A DNA stretch of 47,499 nt from JANWWM01 sp046719715 (GCA_046719715.1 JBDNCJ010000023.1:1-47499); one strand, 5' to 3'. Positions 32,188 through 41,694 are shown, counted from the first letter of the stretch. Notes: generated by a model not told the origin, from the letters alone. Numbers and translations are program-made.

Positions 32188-34899
32188 ATGCAACACAAAC
32201 TTACTCGACTTACCTTGCTGCTCTTCGGCTTGCTCTGCCTCGAGACCTTTTCAATTCACGCTCAAACTTACTTTTCTGAGCCATTCGACGCAATGACCGA
32301 TGTCGGTCTACCTAGCGATTCACTGGTTGCTCCTGCGGGTTGGACGGCTGAGCGCGTTACAGTTGGAATTACTTCCCCAATTGCAACCCCGCCAAGAGTT
32401 AGCCACCGTACATCGCCCACTTCATCGCCTGCACGTATTAGCGGCAATGGTGCCAGGGATTTTGAAATCGCCACACGTGTATCCACCGGTGAGTGGGTTG
32501 TTAATCGTCCCAGCCCCAATAACTTCTTTGTGAATGATACGGTGCAAACTAGTGGCACGAAACCCCCACCCGCTTTTACACCCGTTGGTACCACCGCTCT
32601 GTGGTTTAATGACTGGTTCGCCGCAGGTTCAGGAACAGGTGGAAGAAATGTGCGGCGTCTCTACTCCCCTGCATTTGATTTAAGCACTTCTTCAAAGCCA
32701 CGTGTCAAATTCAAGTATTTTTACAACACTGGCTCATTTGCTTTGCGCGTGCTTGCATCATCAGATGGCGGCGTAACATGGAATGTTATCGCCAGCGCAC
32801 CTCCGACTGGAACTGCCAACTGGCAATTTGCAGGTGGGCGAATCCCAGATGACTACAAAGTTCCTAATGCTCGTATCGCTCTTGAAGCCGTTAACGCTTG
32901 GAGTTCGCATGATGCATGGATTGATAGCTTGGTGGTTGAAGAATCTTCTACCGCTATTTCTACAGCATCAGGCGGAAACTGGTCCAACCCTGCAACTTGG
33001 TCATTGGGTCAGGTTCCTCAACCCGGAGACGATGTTTTTATCCTTCCAGGTGCCACTGTTACCATTGATGTGCCTGTAAATGTTCAAAGTTTAAGCATAC
33101 GGGGCACTCTAGATTTTAATACAATTACAACCAACACGCTGACGGTTTCAGGAACATTAGGCATCAGTTTTGGTGCTACTCTTAATCTTTTCAATGGAGC
33201 AAACGGACGCACGCTGAATTTAGGTGGCGACCTCATTATCGATGGAACTGCTAATTTTTCTCGTAATAATGCCGCACTTGTGATGAATGGCATAAGCCCT
33301 CAGACAATTACGGGGTCAGGATTGTTTACAGGCACGCCCGTCGGTGTCATCAGACTTTTAGCCATTGCTAATCCCGCAGGCGTTACGATTGCACCAACGG
33401 CAAACCCTATTAACATTTCCTCGACGCTCAATCTTGCCAATGGGGTATTGAACACTAATGGACGTCTCAGTATCGATAATACCATTGACGATGGGGTAAC
33501 CACTGCCAATTGTGTGGTTCAGCGTGGCGTGGGTGCCATTACAGGTGGATTGAACATTGGACTCACAGCACTTTACAACCTCTCCTACACACTCTTTACA
33601 GGCACTACCCCGACGCCAATCGTATCAGGACCGGAAATTCCACCCTCTCGCTCCGTCAATAACCTGACTTATCAGTTTAACAGCGGCGGCGTAACCATCA
33701 TTGGCGGTCCGCTGGAAGTTCGCGGGACACTGACCTTTGGCACCAATGCCACCTTTCTGAATATGAATGGTCAAACCCTGACACTTGGGACAAGTCCGAC
33801 TGCACGGGGCACACTGACCCCTGGCACAACTGGGCGCATCATTTTCGGTAAGTTCCGTCGCTGGTTTAATGCTGCGACTGCTGCGACTGGCGCCGCTGGC
33901 GATTTTCCCGTTGGTACTGGGTCTGCGCGACAAAACATTCGCATTGAGTATCCCACAGTCGCATCTGCACCGACTGCGGGCGGAACATTAACCACAGAGT
34001 TTATCTCCTCTGACCCGGGAAATGCGGGGTTGCCACTCACCGATGGCCCGCTGACGTTGGATAGGGTTGCACCCGATGGTTACTGGACGGTCACACAAGG
34101 CGACGGATTAACGGGTGGCACTTCAACCGTAACGATTCAGCCGAGAGAATTTGGCGGCATCTCAGATGTTTCAACCTTGCGAATTGTGCATCGTCCCTTG
34201 CCTCTTGCGCCTTGGGGTTTGCTGGGCAGTGCGGGCACAAACTCGGGCACGACCTCAGCACCCTCTGTTGTGAGAACTGGCGTTGCACTCACCGCAACGA
34301 ATGAATTTGGATTATCCAGCGATGCCACCAACCAACTGCCCGTCGAACTGACCGCGTTTGAGGGTGCTTTCAAGAATGGCGAAGTTCATCTTTCTTGGCG
34401 CACGGCATCTGAACTCAACAACGCTGGTTTTGAAATTGAGCGTTCTGTGGATAGAGAGACCTTCACACAAATTGGCTTCGTCAGAGGAAACGGCACGACC
34501 ACTGAAGCACAGTCATACAGTTTTGTTGACCGAAGCACGTTTAATACCGAAAAAGTCTACTATCGCTTAAAGCAAGTTGATTTTGATGGTCAGTTTGAGT
34601 ATAGCAATATCATTGAAGTCAGCGTGTCGCTTCCGACGAAGTTCAGTTTAGCGCAGAACTATCCGAATCCGTTCAACCCCACCACGAGCATTGCTTACGA
34701 ATTGCCACGCACGTCGCGAGTTGTTCTCAAAGTTTATGATGTGCTGGGGCGAGAAGTTACGACCCTGATTAACGAAGAGCAATCGGCAGGACGCTATGTG
34801 CAAACGTTCAACGCCAGCAACCTGTCAAGCGGAATTTACTTCTATCGGTTGCAGGCAGGTAACTTTGTAGAGACCAAAAAGATGATGTTGGTCAAATAA
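32188..34899 (+). CDS. Large T9SS cargo protein with G8-like repeats
   Basis: A 903-residue exported protein. Signal peptide 1-25 (LLLFGLLCLETFSIHAQ). Residues about 30-250 form a jelly-roll/MAM-like region (FDLSTSSKPRVKFKYFYN, SSDGGVTWNVIAS). About 255-560 is a G8-like beta-helical part starting GGNWSNPATWSLGQVPQPGDDV. A bacterial Ig-like block follows (PVELTAFEGAFKNGEVHLSW), and the type A sorting domain takes the last 80 residues (SLAQNYPNPFNPTTSIAYEL, YDVLGREVTTLIN, SGIYFYRLQAGNF). The substrate or partner is unknown; surface adhesion or polysaccharide contact is plausible for this family. It ends at a strong bidirectional terminator. Confidence 0.85.
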   Translation: MQHKLTRLTLLLFGLLCLETFSIHAQTYFSEPFDAMTDVGLPSDSLVAPAGWTAERVTVGITSPIATPPRVSHRTSPTSSPARISGNGARDFEIATRVSTGEWVVNRPSPNNFFVNDTVQTSGTKPPPAFTPVGTTALWFNDWFAAGSGTGGRNVRRLYSPAFDLSTSSKPRVKFKYFYNTGSFALRVLASSDGGVTWNVIASAPPTGTANWQFAGGRIPDDYKVPNARIALEAVNAWSSHDAWIDSLVVEESSTAISTASGGNWSNPATWSLGQVPQPGDDVFILPGATVTIDVPVNVQSLSIRGTLDFNTITTNTLTVSGTLGISFGATLNLFNGANGRTLNLGGDLIIDGTANFSRNNAALVMNGISPQTITGSGLFTGTPVGVIRLLAIANPAGVTIAPTANPINISSTLNLANGVLNTNGRLSIDNTIDDGVTTANCVVQRGVGAITGGLNIGLTALYNLSYTLFTGTTPTPIVSGPEIPPSRSVNNLTYQFNSGGVTIIGGPLEVRGTLTFGTNATFLNMNGQTLTLGTSPTARGTLTPGTTGRIIFGKFRRWFNAATAATGAAGDFPVGTGSARQNIRIEYPTVASAPTAGGTLTTEFISSDPGNAGLPLTDGPLTLDRVAPDGYWTVTQGDGLTGGTSTVTIQPREFGGISDVSTLRIVHRPLPLAPWGLLGSAGTNSGTTSAPSVVRTGVALTATNEFGLSSDATNQLPVELTAFEGAFKNGEVHLSWRTASELNNAGFEIERSVDRETFTQIGFVRGNGTTTEAQSYSFVDRSTFNTEKVYYRLKQVDFDGQFEYSNIIEVSVSLPTKFSLAQNYPNPFNPTTSIAYELPRTSRVVLKVYDVLGREVTTLINEEQSAGRYVQTFNASNLSSGIYFYRLQAGNFVETKKMMLVK

Positions 34900-34930
34900 G
34901 TTTTGCTTTTCTGGCTGGCTTGTTCTTTAC

Positions 34931-34973
34931 ACGAAGCGGCTCTCTATTGCGCGAGAGCCGCTTCGTTTTTTTG
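34931..34973. terminator. 14-bp perfect bidirectional terminator
   Basis: ACGAAGCGGCTCTC (34931-34944) pairs perfectly with GAGAGCCGCTTCGT (34953-34966) around an 8-nt loop, followed by a T run to 34972. It lies between the convergent T9SS cargo gene and the carboxylase gene. Confidence 0.9.
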
Positions 34974-36632
34974 TTAGGTTTGAATGACGCCCGGATTGAA
35001 CTTGGGCATATCAGGATTTTCATTGGCAAGTTCGATGCAATACGAAACAATTTGTCGCGTTTCAACCGGGTTGATGATGCCGTCAATCCAGAGCCGCGCC
35101 GCCGCATAAAGCGGGTTCATCTGTTTTTCGTAACGCTCGGCGATTTCTTTGAGGAAGGCTTGTTTTTCGTCGTCGCTAATGTGCTTTCCGCCTTTTTCAA
35201 CTTGCGCGAGTTTAATACCGAGCAACGTTTCAGAGGCTTGCTTGCCGCCCATCACCGCGATTTGCGCATGCGGATAGGCGAAGATGAATCGCGGGTCGTA
35301 GGCTTTGCCGCACATGGCGTAGTTGCCCGCGCCGTAACTGTTTCCGGTGATGATGGTGATTTTCGGCACGACGGAATTTGAAACCGCATTGACCATTTTC
35401 GCGCCATCTTTGATGATGCCCCCGTGTTCGGCGCGACTGCCCACCATAAAGCCCGTTACATCTTGCAAGAAAAGAAGCGGAATTTTCTTTTGATTGCACG
35501 TCATGATGAAGCGCGCGGCTTTGTCGGAACTATCCGAATAAATCACGCCGCCGACTTGAATTTCACCTTTCGCATTTTTGACAATCAAGCGTTGATTCGC
35601 CACAATGCCGACCGCCCAGCCATCAATTCGGGCGTAGGCGCATAAAATCGTTTTGCCGTAACTCGCTTTGTATTCAACCAGAGAGCCTTCGTCGCAAATG
35701 CAATCAAGCAATGCTCTGACGTCGTAGGGCTTTGATAAATCTTGTTGGAGAAAGCCGAGAATGTCGGCGGGCTTGTGTTTCGGTGGTTGCGGCTCAATGC
35801 GGTCGAAGCCGGCTTTTGGCGTTGCGCCGAAGGTGGAAACAATTTGTCGAATTCGCGCCAAGCACTCTTCATCGTTTTTGACCTTGTGGTCAATGATGCC
35901 GGAAATTTCCGTTTGCGTGGTGGCGCCGCCGAGTGTTTCGTTGTCGATGACTTCGCCGATAGCGGCTTTCACAAGGTGAGAAGCGGCAAGGAAGATACTT
36001 CCTGTGCCTTCCACAATGAGACTTTCATCGCACATAATGGGCAAGTAAGCCCCGCCTGCAACGCACGCACCCATCACAGCGGCAATTTGCGGAATGCCCA
36101 TCGCGCTCATTTTGGCGTTGTTGCGAAACTGCCTGCCGAAGTGCTCTTTGTCGGGGAAAATTTCGTCTTGCATCGGCAAAAAGACGCCGGCGGAATCGAC
36201 GAGATAAATCACGGGCAAGCGATTTTCTATCGCGATTTCTTGCGCACGAAGGTTTTTCTTCGCTGTCATCGGAAACCATGCGCCCGCCTTCACGGTCGCA
36301 TCGTTGGCGACAATCATGCAGTTGCGCCCGTGAATTTTGCCAATCCCAACCACAACGCCTGCCGATGGACAGCCGCCTTCGGCTTCATACATGCCATTCG
36401 CCGCCAATTCCCCGATTTCCAAGAAGGAAGAACCGTCATCGAGCAATTTGGCAATGCGCTCGCGTGCCGTCAATTTGCCTTTGGCTTTATGCTTTTCAAT
36501 CGCTTTGGCGCCGCCGCCTAAATGAACTTGCTCGGAAAAGTGTTGCAGTTTGCGCAAGCGCGTTTTGTAGGCGTCTTCGCGCTCATAAAATTCCGGAGGG
36601 TGTTCTAAAAGAAGTGTGCTTTCGCTTGCCAT
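34974..36632 (-). CDS. Acyl-CoA carboxylase, carboxyltransferase subunit (MCC-type)
   Basis: A 552-residue biotin-dependent carboxyltransferase subunit. The N-terminal domain has KGKLTARERIAKLLDDGSSF, the oxyanion-hole strand VIYLVDSAGVFLP, then MQDEIFPDKEHFGRQFRN and VMGACVAGGAYLPIMCDES, a pattern closest to methylcrotonyl-CoA carboxylase. The C-terminal domain carries LFLQDVTGFMVGS, AKMVNAVSNSVVPKITIITG and FAYPHAQIAVMGG. It would carboxylate methylcrotonyl- or a related acyl-CoA in leucine/isovalerate breakdown. The biotin-carrying subunit is not in the window. Start ATG 36632 fits the family; the gene is divergent from lptC with 62 nt between. Confidence 0.88.
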   Translation of the reverse strand: MASESTLLLEHPPEFYEREDAYKTRLRKLQHFSEQVHLGGGAKAIEKHKAKGKLTARERIAKLLDDGSSFLEIGELAANGMYEAEGGCPSAGVVVGIGKIHGRNCMIVANDATVKAGAWFPMTAKKNLRAQEIAIENRLPVIYLVDSAGVFLPMQDEIFPDKEHFGRQFRNNAKMSAMGIPQIAAVMGACVAGGAYLPIMCDESLIVEGTGSIFLAASHLVKAAIGEVIDNETLGGATTQTEISGIIDHKVKNDEECLARIRQIVSTFGATPKAGFDRIEPQPPKHKPADILGFLQQDLSKPYDVRALLDCICDEGSLVEYKASYGKTILCAYARIDGWAVGIVANQRLIVKNAKGEIQVGGVIYSDSSDKAARFIMTCNQKKIPLLFLQDVTGFMVGSRAEHGGIIKDGAKMVNAVSNSVVPKITIITGNSYGAGNYAMCGKAYDPRFIFAYPHAQIAVMGGKQASETLLGIKLAQVEKGGKHISDDEKQAFLKEIAERYEKQMNPLYAAARLWIDGIINPVETRQIVSYCIELANENPDMPKFNPGVIQT

Positions 36633-36694
36633 TGGTATTGAAACGGTTTTTCTGATAATTTGCAGAACGAAAAAATACAAAGTCTTGCGCCAAC

Positions 36695-37255
36695 ATGAAG
36701 TCTCTTCTTTTGAAGCCTCTGCTTTGGCTGGTGTCGCTCTTTGCACTTGCCTGTAGCGGAAAAAGCACGCCGCCGAAAATTGATATGACCTACATCGGCG
36801 ACGACTATCCCGTGCAAGAGAGTTGGGACGCGAAAATCGTTTTCAGCGATTCAGGGCGCGTGAAAGCAATTTTAGTAACGCCATACCTCGCCCAGTATTC
36901 CCGACAAGGCGCATTGGAGCGACAAATGGACAGCACCTTCCGCGTCGACTTCTTCGATGAATTTGGCAAACACACCTCGTTCATCACCGCCAATCGCGCC
37001 AAAGTCCACCCAAATAGCGATATGGAAGCCTTTGAGAACGTCCTCGTCGTTTCCGATGATTGCACGCGCGTAACTACCGAGTATATGAAGTGGACGGCAA
37101 GCGATAAAAAAATTCGCTCCGATAAATTTGTTACCATCACCAAGCCCACTGAAATCCTTTCAGGCTACGGCTTCGAGAGCGACCAAAGCCTCAAAAATTA
37201 TCGCATCTTCAAAGTAAAGGGACAAATGAAGGTCAAAGACGACGTTAGTTTTTAA
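36695..37255 (+). CDS. lptC: LPS export protein LptC
   Basis: A 186-residue protein with an N-terminal signal/lipobox (LWLVSLFALACSGK), followed by the LptC beta-jelly-roll pattern: YPVQESWDAKIVFSDSGRVK, ILVTPYLAQYSRQG, RVDFFDEFGKHTSFITANRA, MEAFENVLVVSDDCTRV and YMKWTASDKKIRSDKFVTI. LptC joins the LptBFG pump to the periplasmic LPS bridge. Unlike E. coli LptC, the anchor here appears to be a lipid-modified Cys rather than only a membrane helix. Confidence 0.88.
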   Translation: MKSLLLKPLLWLVSLFALACSGKSTPPKIDMTYIGDDYPVQESWDAKIVFSDSGRVKAILVTPYLAQYSRQGALERQMDSTFRVDFFDEFGKHTSFITANRAKVHPNSDMEAFENVLVVSDDCTRVTTEYMKWTASDKKIRSDKFVTITKPTEILSGYGFESDQSLKNYRIFKVKGQMKVKDDVSF

Positions 37256-37357
37256 CAATTTCTTTACAACTTCTTTCCCAGCCCGTGCGTTAGTTTTGCG
37301 TCAGAACTTGATTCAATTTGAATTCACTTTTCGCCTAACACAAACGCACCGACGACG

Positions 37358-38059
37358 ATGAAACGAAGTATTGCTTTACTCGCACTTGCTTGCTCGATAT
37401 TTTCGCAGCTTTCACTTTCAGCCCAATCCATTGACCTTGATAGCGCGCCAGAATTCACCTCTCTTGAAGTGGCGCTTGCACAGCCCGACCAAGTCTACAA
37501 ACTCAATCTCTCCGAAACCAAAATCGGCAAACTCCCCAGCGACATCGGCAAATTGAAGCACTTGCGCGAACTTTATCTCAACGACAACAAACTCAGCGAC
37601 CTTCCCGAATCGCTTTCAAACCTGACCGAGTTAGAAGTCTTGAATCTTTCCAACAATTACTTTAACCAAATTCCCAAAGTTGTTTTCTCGCTTAAAAAAC
37701 TTAAACAACTGCACCTGCGCGTCAATGAAATTCAAACTCTGCCAAGCGACATCGGAAACCTGACGGAACTTGAATTTTTGGACATGCATCACAATAAACT
37801 GACCTCGCTTCCAGAACAGATTGGCAAGCTTCAAAATCTTAAAAAGTTAAATCTCGGCACCAATCAACTGACCGCCTTGCCTGAAACCATGAGCCATCTC
37901 TCTAAACTTTCTTTGCTCGACATTCGCAGTAATCAAATTCAAAGCATTTCAGAGAAAATTTACCGCCTACCAAGCCTGTCAAAAATTATTCTCACCAATA
38001 ATCCCATTAAGGAAAGCGAGCGCAATGCGATTGCCAAATCCGTAGAGAGCGTTCAGTAA
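37358..38059 (+). CDS. Secreted leucine-rich repeat protein
   Basis: A 233-residue protein with signal peptide (IALLALACSIFSQLSLSAQ) and five to six 23-residue leucine-rich repeats of the bacterial PS type (LPSDIGKLKHLRELYLNDNK, LPESLSNLTELEVLNLSNN, LPEQIGKLQNLKKLNLGTN and so on). Such proteins are extracellular or periplasmic binding modules; the partner is unknown. No sorting domain follows, so it is probably periplasmic. It stands about 100 nt after lptC with its own leader region. Confidence 0.85.
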   Translation: MKRSIALLALACSIFSQLSLSAQSIDLDSAPEFTSLEVALAQPDQVYKLNLSETKIGKLPSDIGKLKHLRELYLNDNKLSDLPESLSNLTELEVLNLSNNYFNQIPKVVFSLKKLKQLHLRVNEIQTLPSDIGNLTELEFLDMHHNKLTSLPEQIGKLQNLKKLNLGTNQLTALPETMSHLSKLSLLDIRSNQIQSISEKIYRLPSLSKIILTNNPIKESERNAIAKSVESVQ

Positions 38060-38127
38060 CGCCGTTCATTCGGTTTCAAATGTTATTTTTGTCGTCTGAT
38101 TTTTGATTCAATTTGTTTGAAACCGAC

Positions 38128-38907
38128 ATGAGTTACACAGACCGTCTTTTCAAGGAAGGAAGCGCGCTCACCCGATTTTCGCATCATGCGCGTGCCGAGA
38201 AAACCTTATCCCTGATTCGTGCATCGGGGAAAAGCACGTTCAATCGCGTGCTGGATTACGGATGCGCCGACGGGTGGTTTTTGAAAGCACTCTACGACAA
38301 GGGTATGTCGAAGCAAGGTCTCGGAGTGGATATCAACGATGATGATTTAGCCAAAAGCCGCGCCCTCTTTGCCGATGTTCCTTCGTTTCAATTCATTAAA
38401 ACGACTGAACTCTCGCCCGACCTTGATGGAACATTTGATTTAGCCGTCTGCTTGGAAACATTGGAGCATGTGGCGGATTCAAAAATTGCATTAGAAAACA
38501 TTCATCGGCTTTGCACGCCTGATGCGACCGTTCTGCTTTCCGTTCCGATTGAAGTCGGCACGTCGCTCTTGATGAAATTAACAGGGCGATACATCACTGG
38601 CTTGCGCGACAAAACCTATCGCTTTTACAACAGTGAAGAACCTTACTCGTTCAGAGAAACCATAGAGGCGGGCGTTTTTTGGAATACGAAAAACTTGAAG
38701 TGCAGTCATAACGTCGTCGAAGCGAATCATCGCGGACACAAGGGGTTTGATTACCGCAAACTTCGTGAACGCATCAAAGCATACTTTGAAATCCTCTCCA
38801 CCGATTTCAGTCCGTTTCCCTTCACGAAGCAATTTCTCAACTCGACGATTTATTGGCGATGCAAGCCGAAATCGCTTGGACGTTCAAACCCAATCCGTTC
38901 AACTTAA
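38128..38907 (+). CDS. Class I SAM-dependent methyltransferase
   Basis: A 259-residue enzyme of the Methyltransf-11/23 type: SAM-binding VLDYGCADGWFLKAL, acidic strand-2 end GLGVDINDDDLAKSRALF, DLAVCLETLEHV after strand 4, and LLSVPIEVG. The C-terminal part (KTYRFYNSEEPYSF, GHKGFDYRKL) suggests a sugar- or lipid-type substrate, as in O-antigen-associated methyltransferases, but this is uncertain. ATG 38128 is preferred over the TTG at 38113. Its stop overlaps that of the convergent permease gene by 9 nt. Confidence 0.82.
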   Translation: MSYTDRLFKEGSALTRFSHHARAEKTLSLIRASGKSTFNRVLDYGCADGWFLKALYDKGMSKQGLGVDINDDDLAKSRALFADVPSFQFIKTTELSPDLDGTFDLAVCLETLEHVADSKIALENIHRLCTPDATVLLSVPIEVGTSLLMKLTGRYITGLRDKTYRFYNSEEPYSFRETIEAGVFWNTKNLKCSHNVVEANHRGHKGFDYRKLRERIKAYFEILSTDFSPFPFTKQFLNSTIYWRCKPKSLGRSNPIRST

Positions 38908-39825
38908 TTTGACACGCGGGTCTAAGAGGGCGTAAATGAGGTCGACGGCGATGTTGATGAAGATGAACACAACGGCGGTAAAAAGCACCACGCCTTGAAT
39001 CATCGGGAAGTCTAACTTTTGAATGGCGTCGATGGCGAGCAGTCCAATACCAGGCCAGTTGAAGATGAACTCGATGAAAAATGTGCCGGCGAGCAATCCG
39101 GCGAGCCACGCACTAATGCTCGTTACGACGGGGTTGAGCGCGTTGCGCAAGGCGTGCCGCACAATCACCACCCAACCTGAAAGCCCCTTTGCTTTTGCCG
39201 TGCGAATGTAATCTTGCGATAAAACATCGAGCATCGCCGAGCGCGTGAGCCGAGCGTTGATGGAAAGCGGACGCAGCGCGAGCGTGAACATCGGTAAAAT
39301 CAAGTGTTCCCAGCCTTCGGAGATATAACCTGAAATCGGAAACCAATCCAACACAAACCCAAAAATCCACGCGATTAAAAGTCCAGCAAAAAATCCGGGC
39401 GCGGAAATGCCGAGCAAGGCGAGAATCATCACGGCGTTGTCGAGCAAGGTGTTTCGATAAATCGCTGAAATCACGCCGATGGCGATGCCGAGAATTGCAG
39501 AAAGCGAAAGCGCAGAGATGGCAAGCAAAGCGGTTGCGGGGAAGCGTTCTAAAATGGTTTCGAGCACGTCGCGGTTGGTCGCAAAGGAGCGTCCAAGGTT
39601 GCCTTGTGTTGCTTTGGCAAGAAACGAGAGGTATTGTTCGTAAATCGGCTTATCCAAGCCCAATTCGGCGCGAATGGCTTCGATGGATTGCACGTCGGCA
39701 CGCTGTCCGAGCATGAGGCGTGCGGGGTCGCCGGGCAAGATATACATCAAGAAAAACGTAACCGTCATCACGCCAAAAATGATAAGAAGCGAATAAAAAA
39801 GCCGTTGAAATAGAAAGTTGGTCAT
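38899..39825 (-). CDS. dppB: DppB-type peptide ABC transporter permease
   Basis: A 308-residue inner-membrane permease of the oligopeptide/nickel DppB family. It has the N-terminal helix LFYSLLIIFGVMTVTFFLMYILPGDPAR and the loop PIYEQYLSFLAKATQGNLGRSF. It also has the EAA-type loop (ARLTRSAMLDVLSQDYIRTAKAKGLS) that contacts the ATPase, and the final FNWPGIGLLAIDAI and VDLIYALLDPRVKL. It is alone here: no DppC, ATPase or binding protein is adjacent. The C-terminal end of a peptide-binding protein about 7.5 kb away (47273-47497) may belong to the same system. Confidence 0.9.
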   Translation of the reverse strand: MTNFLFQRLFYSLLIIFGVMTVTFFLMYILPGDPARLMLGQRADVQSIEAIRAELGLDKPIYEQYLSFLAKATQGNLGRSFATNRDVLETILERFPATALLAISALSLSAILGIAIGVISAIYRNTLLDNAVMILALLGISAPGFFAGLLIAWIFGFVLDWFPISGYISEGWEHLILPMFTLALRPLSINARLTRSAMLDVLSQDYIRTAKAKGLSGWVVIVRHALRNALNPVVTSISAWLAGLLAGTFFIEFIFNWPGIGLLAIDAIQKLDFPMIQGVVLFTAVVFIFINIAVDLIYALLDPRVKLS

Positions 39826-39862
39826 TCGATGCACGGTTGCATTTTTCAAATAAAATTAAAAC

Positions 39863-39894
39863 CAAAAAGGCGACTCATGGTGAATCGCCTTTTG
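39863..39894 (-). terminator. Terminator of the etfBA transcript
   Basis: AAAAGGCGA and TCGCCTTTT pair, with an inner TCA/TGA extension, and the minus strand ends in a T run. It lies just after the etfA stop and before the start of the downstream permease gene on the same strand. Confidence 0.75.
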
Positions 39895-39908
39895 AACCCT
39901 TGACGGCG

Positions 39909-40898
39909 TCAGTTGTGCGAGACAATTTTCTTGAACTCCTCAATCAGTTGCGGCAGAACGTCTTCCGCTGTGCCGACGATGCCGTAGTCAGCGACTTGAA
40001 AAATCGGCGCGTCTTTGTCTTTGTTGACAGCAACGATGACTTTTGAGGCGGTCATGCCGGCAAGATGCTGAACCGCACCTGAAATGCCACATGCGATATA
40101 GAGTTTCGGCGAGACGACTTTTCCGGTTTGTCCGACTTGCTCCGAGTGCGGTCGCCAATGCGCATCGACGACGGCACGACTTGCTCCGACGGCTCCGCCA
40201 AGGGTTTGCGCAAGGCGTTCAAGGTTTTCCCAGTTTTGTTTGCCGTCGGCGTTGGGGTCGCGCAGTCCGCGTCCGCCGCTGACGACGATGTCGGCTTCCG
40301 CCACGTCTAATTTACCCGCCGCCGCCACGATTTCTTTGACTATGTCGCGCAGGTCGGCTGTTTCAGGATTGTAATTAGAAACAACCACTTCCGCTGTGCC
40401 GCTGTGCGCATCATTGACGGGGAAGGAATTCGGACGAATTGAAAACACTTTCACATCGCTTTCAAGCGCGACGCTTGCGATGGCTTTACCAGAATACGCA
40501 TAGCGTTTGGCGACGAGTTTGCCACCTTCGTCTTTGAGGTCAATCGCATCGGAAACGACGCCCGCACCGAGCCGTGCGCCCACTCGCGGCGCGAGGTCTT
40601 TGCCCATCGCCGTTGACGCCAGAAGCACCAACGTTGCCGATTCTTCTTTGACGGTTTTAACAATCAATTTTGCAAACGCCGTCGGCGCGTAGCGTGCGAG
40701 AGCCTCGTTTTCAAAGGCAACCACTTTCGTTGCGCCGTATTTGCCTAATCCCTCGACGAGGGGTTTAATACTGCTTCCAATTAAGACGGCAATCACCTTG
40801 CCGCCCTGCGCCAACTCCGCGCCTTTGGAAAGCGATTCAAGCGAGGCGCGCTTCATTTGTCCGTCTCGCTGCTCGATAAAGACTAATACATTTGGCAT
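39909..40898 (-). CDS. etfA: Electron transfer flavoprotein alpha subunit
   Basis: A 329-residue FAD-binding ETF alpha chain. N-terminal domain (NVLVFIEQRDGQMKRASLE ... VIAVLIGSSIK) and C-terminal FAD domain with the conserved VVSGGRGL, VGASRAVVDA, RPHSEQVGQTGKVVSPKLYIACGISGAVQHLAG and VNKDKDAPIFQVADYGIVGTAEDVLPQL. It forms a heterodimer with EtfB, encoded 52 nt upstream, accepting electrons from acyl-CoA dehydrogenases and passing them to the quinone pool. Together with the MCC-type carboxylase it points to branched-chain amino acid or fatty acid oxidation. Confidence 0.96.
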   Translation of the reverse strand: MPNVLVFIEQRDGQMKRASLESLSKGAELAQGGKVIAVLIGSSIKPLVEGLGKYGATKVVAFENEALARYAPTAFAKLIVKTVKEESATLVLLASTAMGKDLAPRVGARLGAGVVSDAIDLKDEGGKLVAKRYAYSGKAIASVALESDVKVFSIRPNSFPVNDAHSGTAEVVVSNYNPETADLRDIVKEIVAAAGKLDVAEADIVVSGGRGLRDPNADGKQNWENLERLAQTLGGAVGASRAVVDAHWRPHSEQVGQTGKVVSPKLYIACGISGAVQHLAGMTASKVIVAVNKDKDAPIFQVADYGIVGTAEDVLPQLIEEFKKIVSHN

Positions 40899-40950
40899 GA
40901 CTAAAAATTTTTGAGTTTAATTGTTGGATTTCGCCGTCGGCGTTTTGGTC

Positions 40951-41694
40951 TTAAATCACTTTGGCTTCCGTGTGAAGCAGATTGACTAATTCCGATGCGG
41001 AAGCGACGATTTTTCCCGCTTGCTTTTGCGGAGGTTTATCGAGATTGAGCAAGGTGGATTTTGAGGCGGAAGCGAGCGCGATTTCTTTGGTTTCAATCGG
41101 CTTCGACTTTGCCGCCATGATGCCCTTCATATTTGGCACGCGCGGCAGGTTCAAGCCTTTTTGAGCAGTCAAGACAAAAGGAAAAGCCACTTCGACGATT
41201 TCTTTTCCGCCCTCGATTTCGCGCTCGAGCTTCGCCATTTTCCCGTCCGTCTCGAGTCCAACCACCACGCTCACGCATGGCACATCAAAAATTTCGGCAA
41301 GCATCGCACCCACTTGCGCATCGTTAAAATCCGTTGACTCTTTTCCGAGAAAAATTCCATCTGGAATGCCCCCGAAATGCGCTTTAATCGCTTCCGACAG
41401 CGCGAAAGCGACGTCGTGCGCGTCTTTGACGGGCGATTTAATCAATACGGCTTTATCCGCACCCATCGCTAAGGCTTTGCGAATGTTTTGCTGAAAAGAG
41501 TCGTCGCCGACACTGAACACACTGACCGTGCCGCCGAACTTCTCTTTGAGTTTCAAAGCTTCTTCAAGGGCGAATTCGTCGTAGGGATTGATGACATAGG
41601 TAACACCGGCTTGGTCAATGCCTTTGCCGTCCGACGCGATTTTAATTCTCGCCGACGTATCCGGCACTTGATTGAGGCAAACTGCAAAATTCAT
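40951..41694 (-). CDS. etfB: Electron transfer flavoprotein beta subunit
   Basis: A 247-residue ETF beta chain, starting at ATG 41694 (MNFAVCLNQVPDTSARIKI), which matches family N-termini; the frame is open further upstream. Conserved blocks include VINPYDEFALEEALKLKEK, KALAMGADKAVLI, FLGKESTDFNDAQVGAMLAE and the C-terminal PRVPNMKGIMAAKSKPIE. It precedes etfA and shares the intergenic region at 41695-41903 with the divergent bchH. Confidence 0.96.
   Translation of the reverse strand: MNFAVCLNQVPDTSARIKIASDGKGIDQAGVTYVINPYDEFALEEALKLKEKFGGTVSVFSVGDDSFQQNIRKALAMGADKAVLIKSPVKDAHDVAFALSEAIKAHFGGIPDGIFLGKESTDFNDAQVGAMLAEIFDVPCVSVVVGLETDGKMAKLEREIEGGKEIVEVAFPFVLTAQKGLNLPRVPNMKGIMAAKSKPIETKEIALASASKSTLLNLDKPPQKQAGKIVASASELVNLLHTEAKVI

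Noticed and set aside
35742..36521. A plus-strand frame of 259 codons inside the carboxylase gene
   Set aside because: Antisense to a well-conserved carboxyltransferase; no motif and odd composition.
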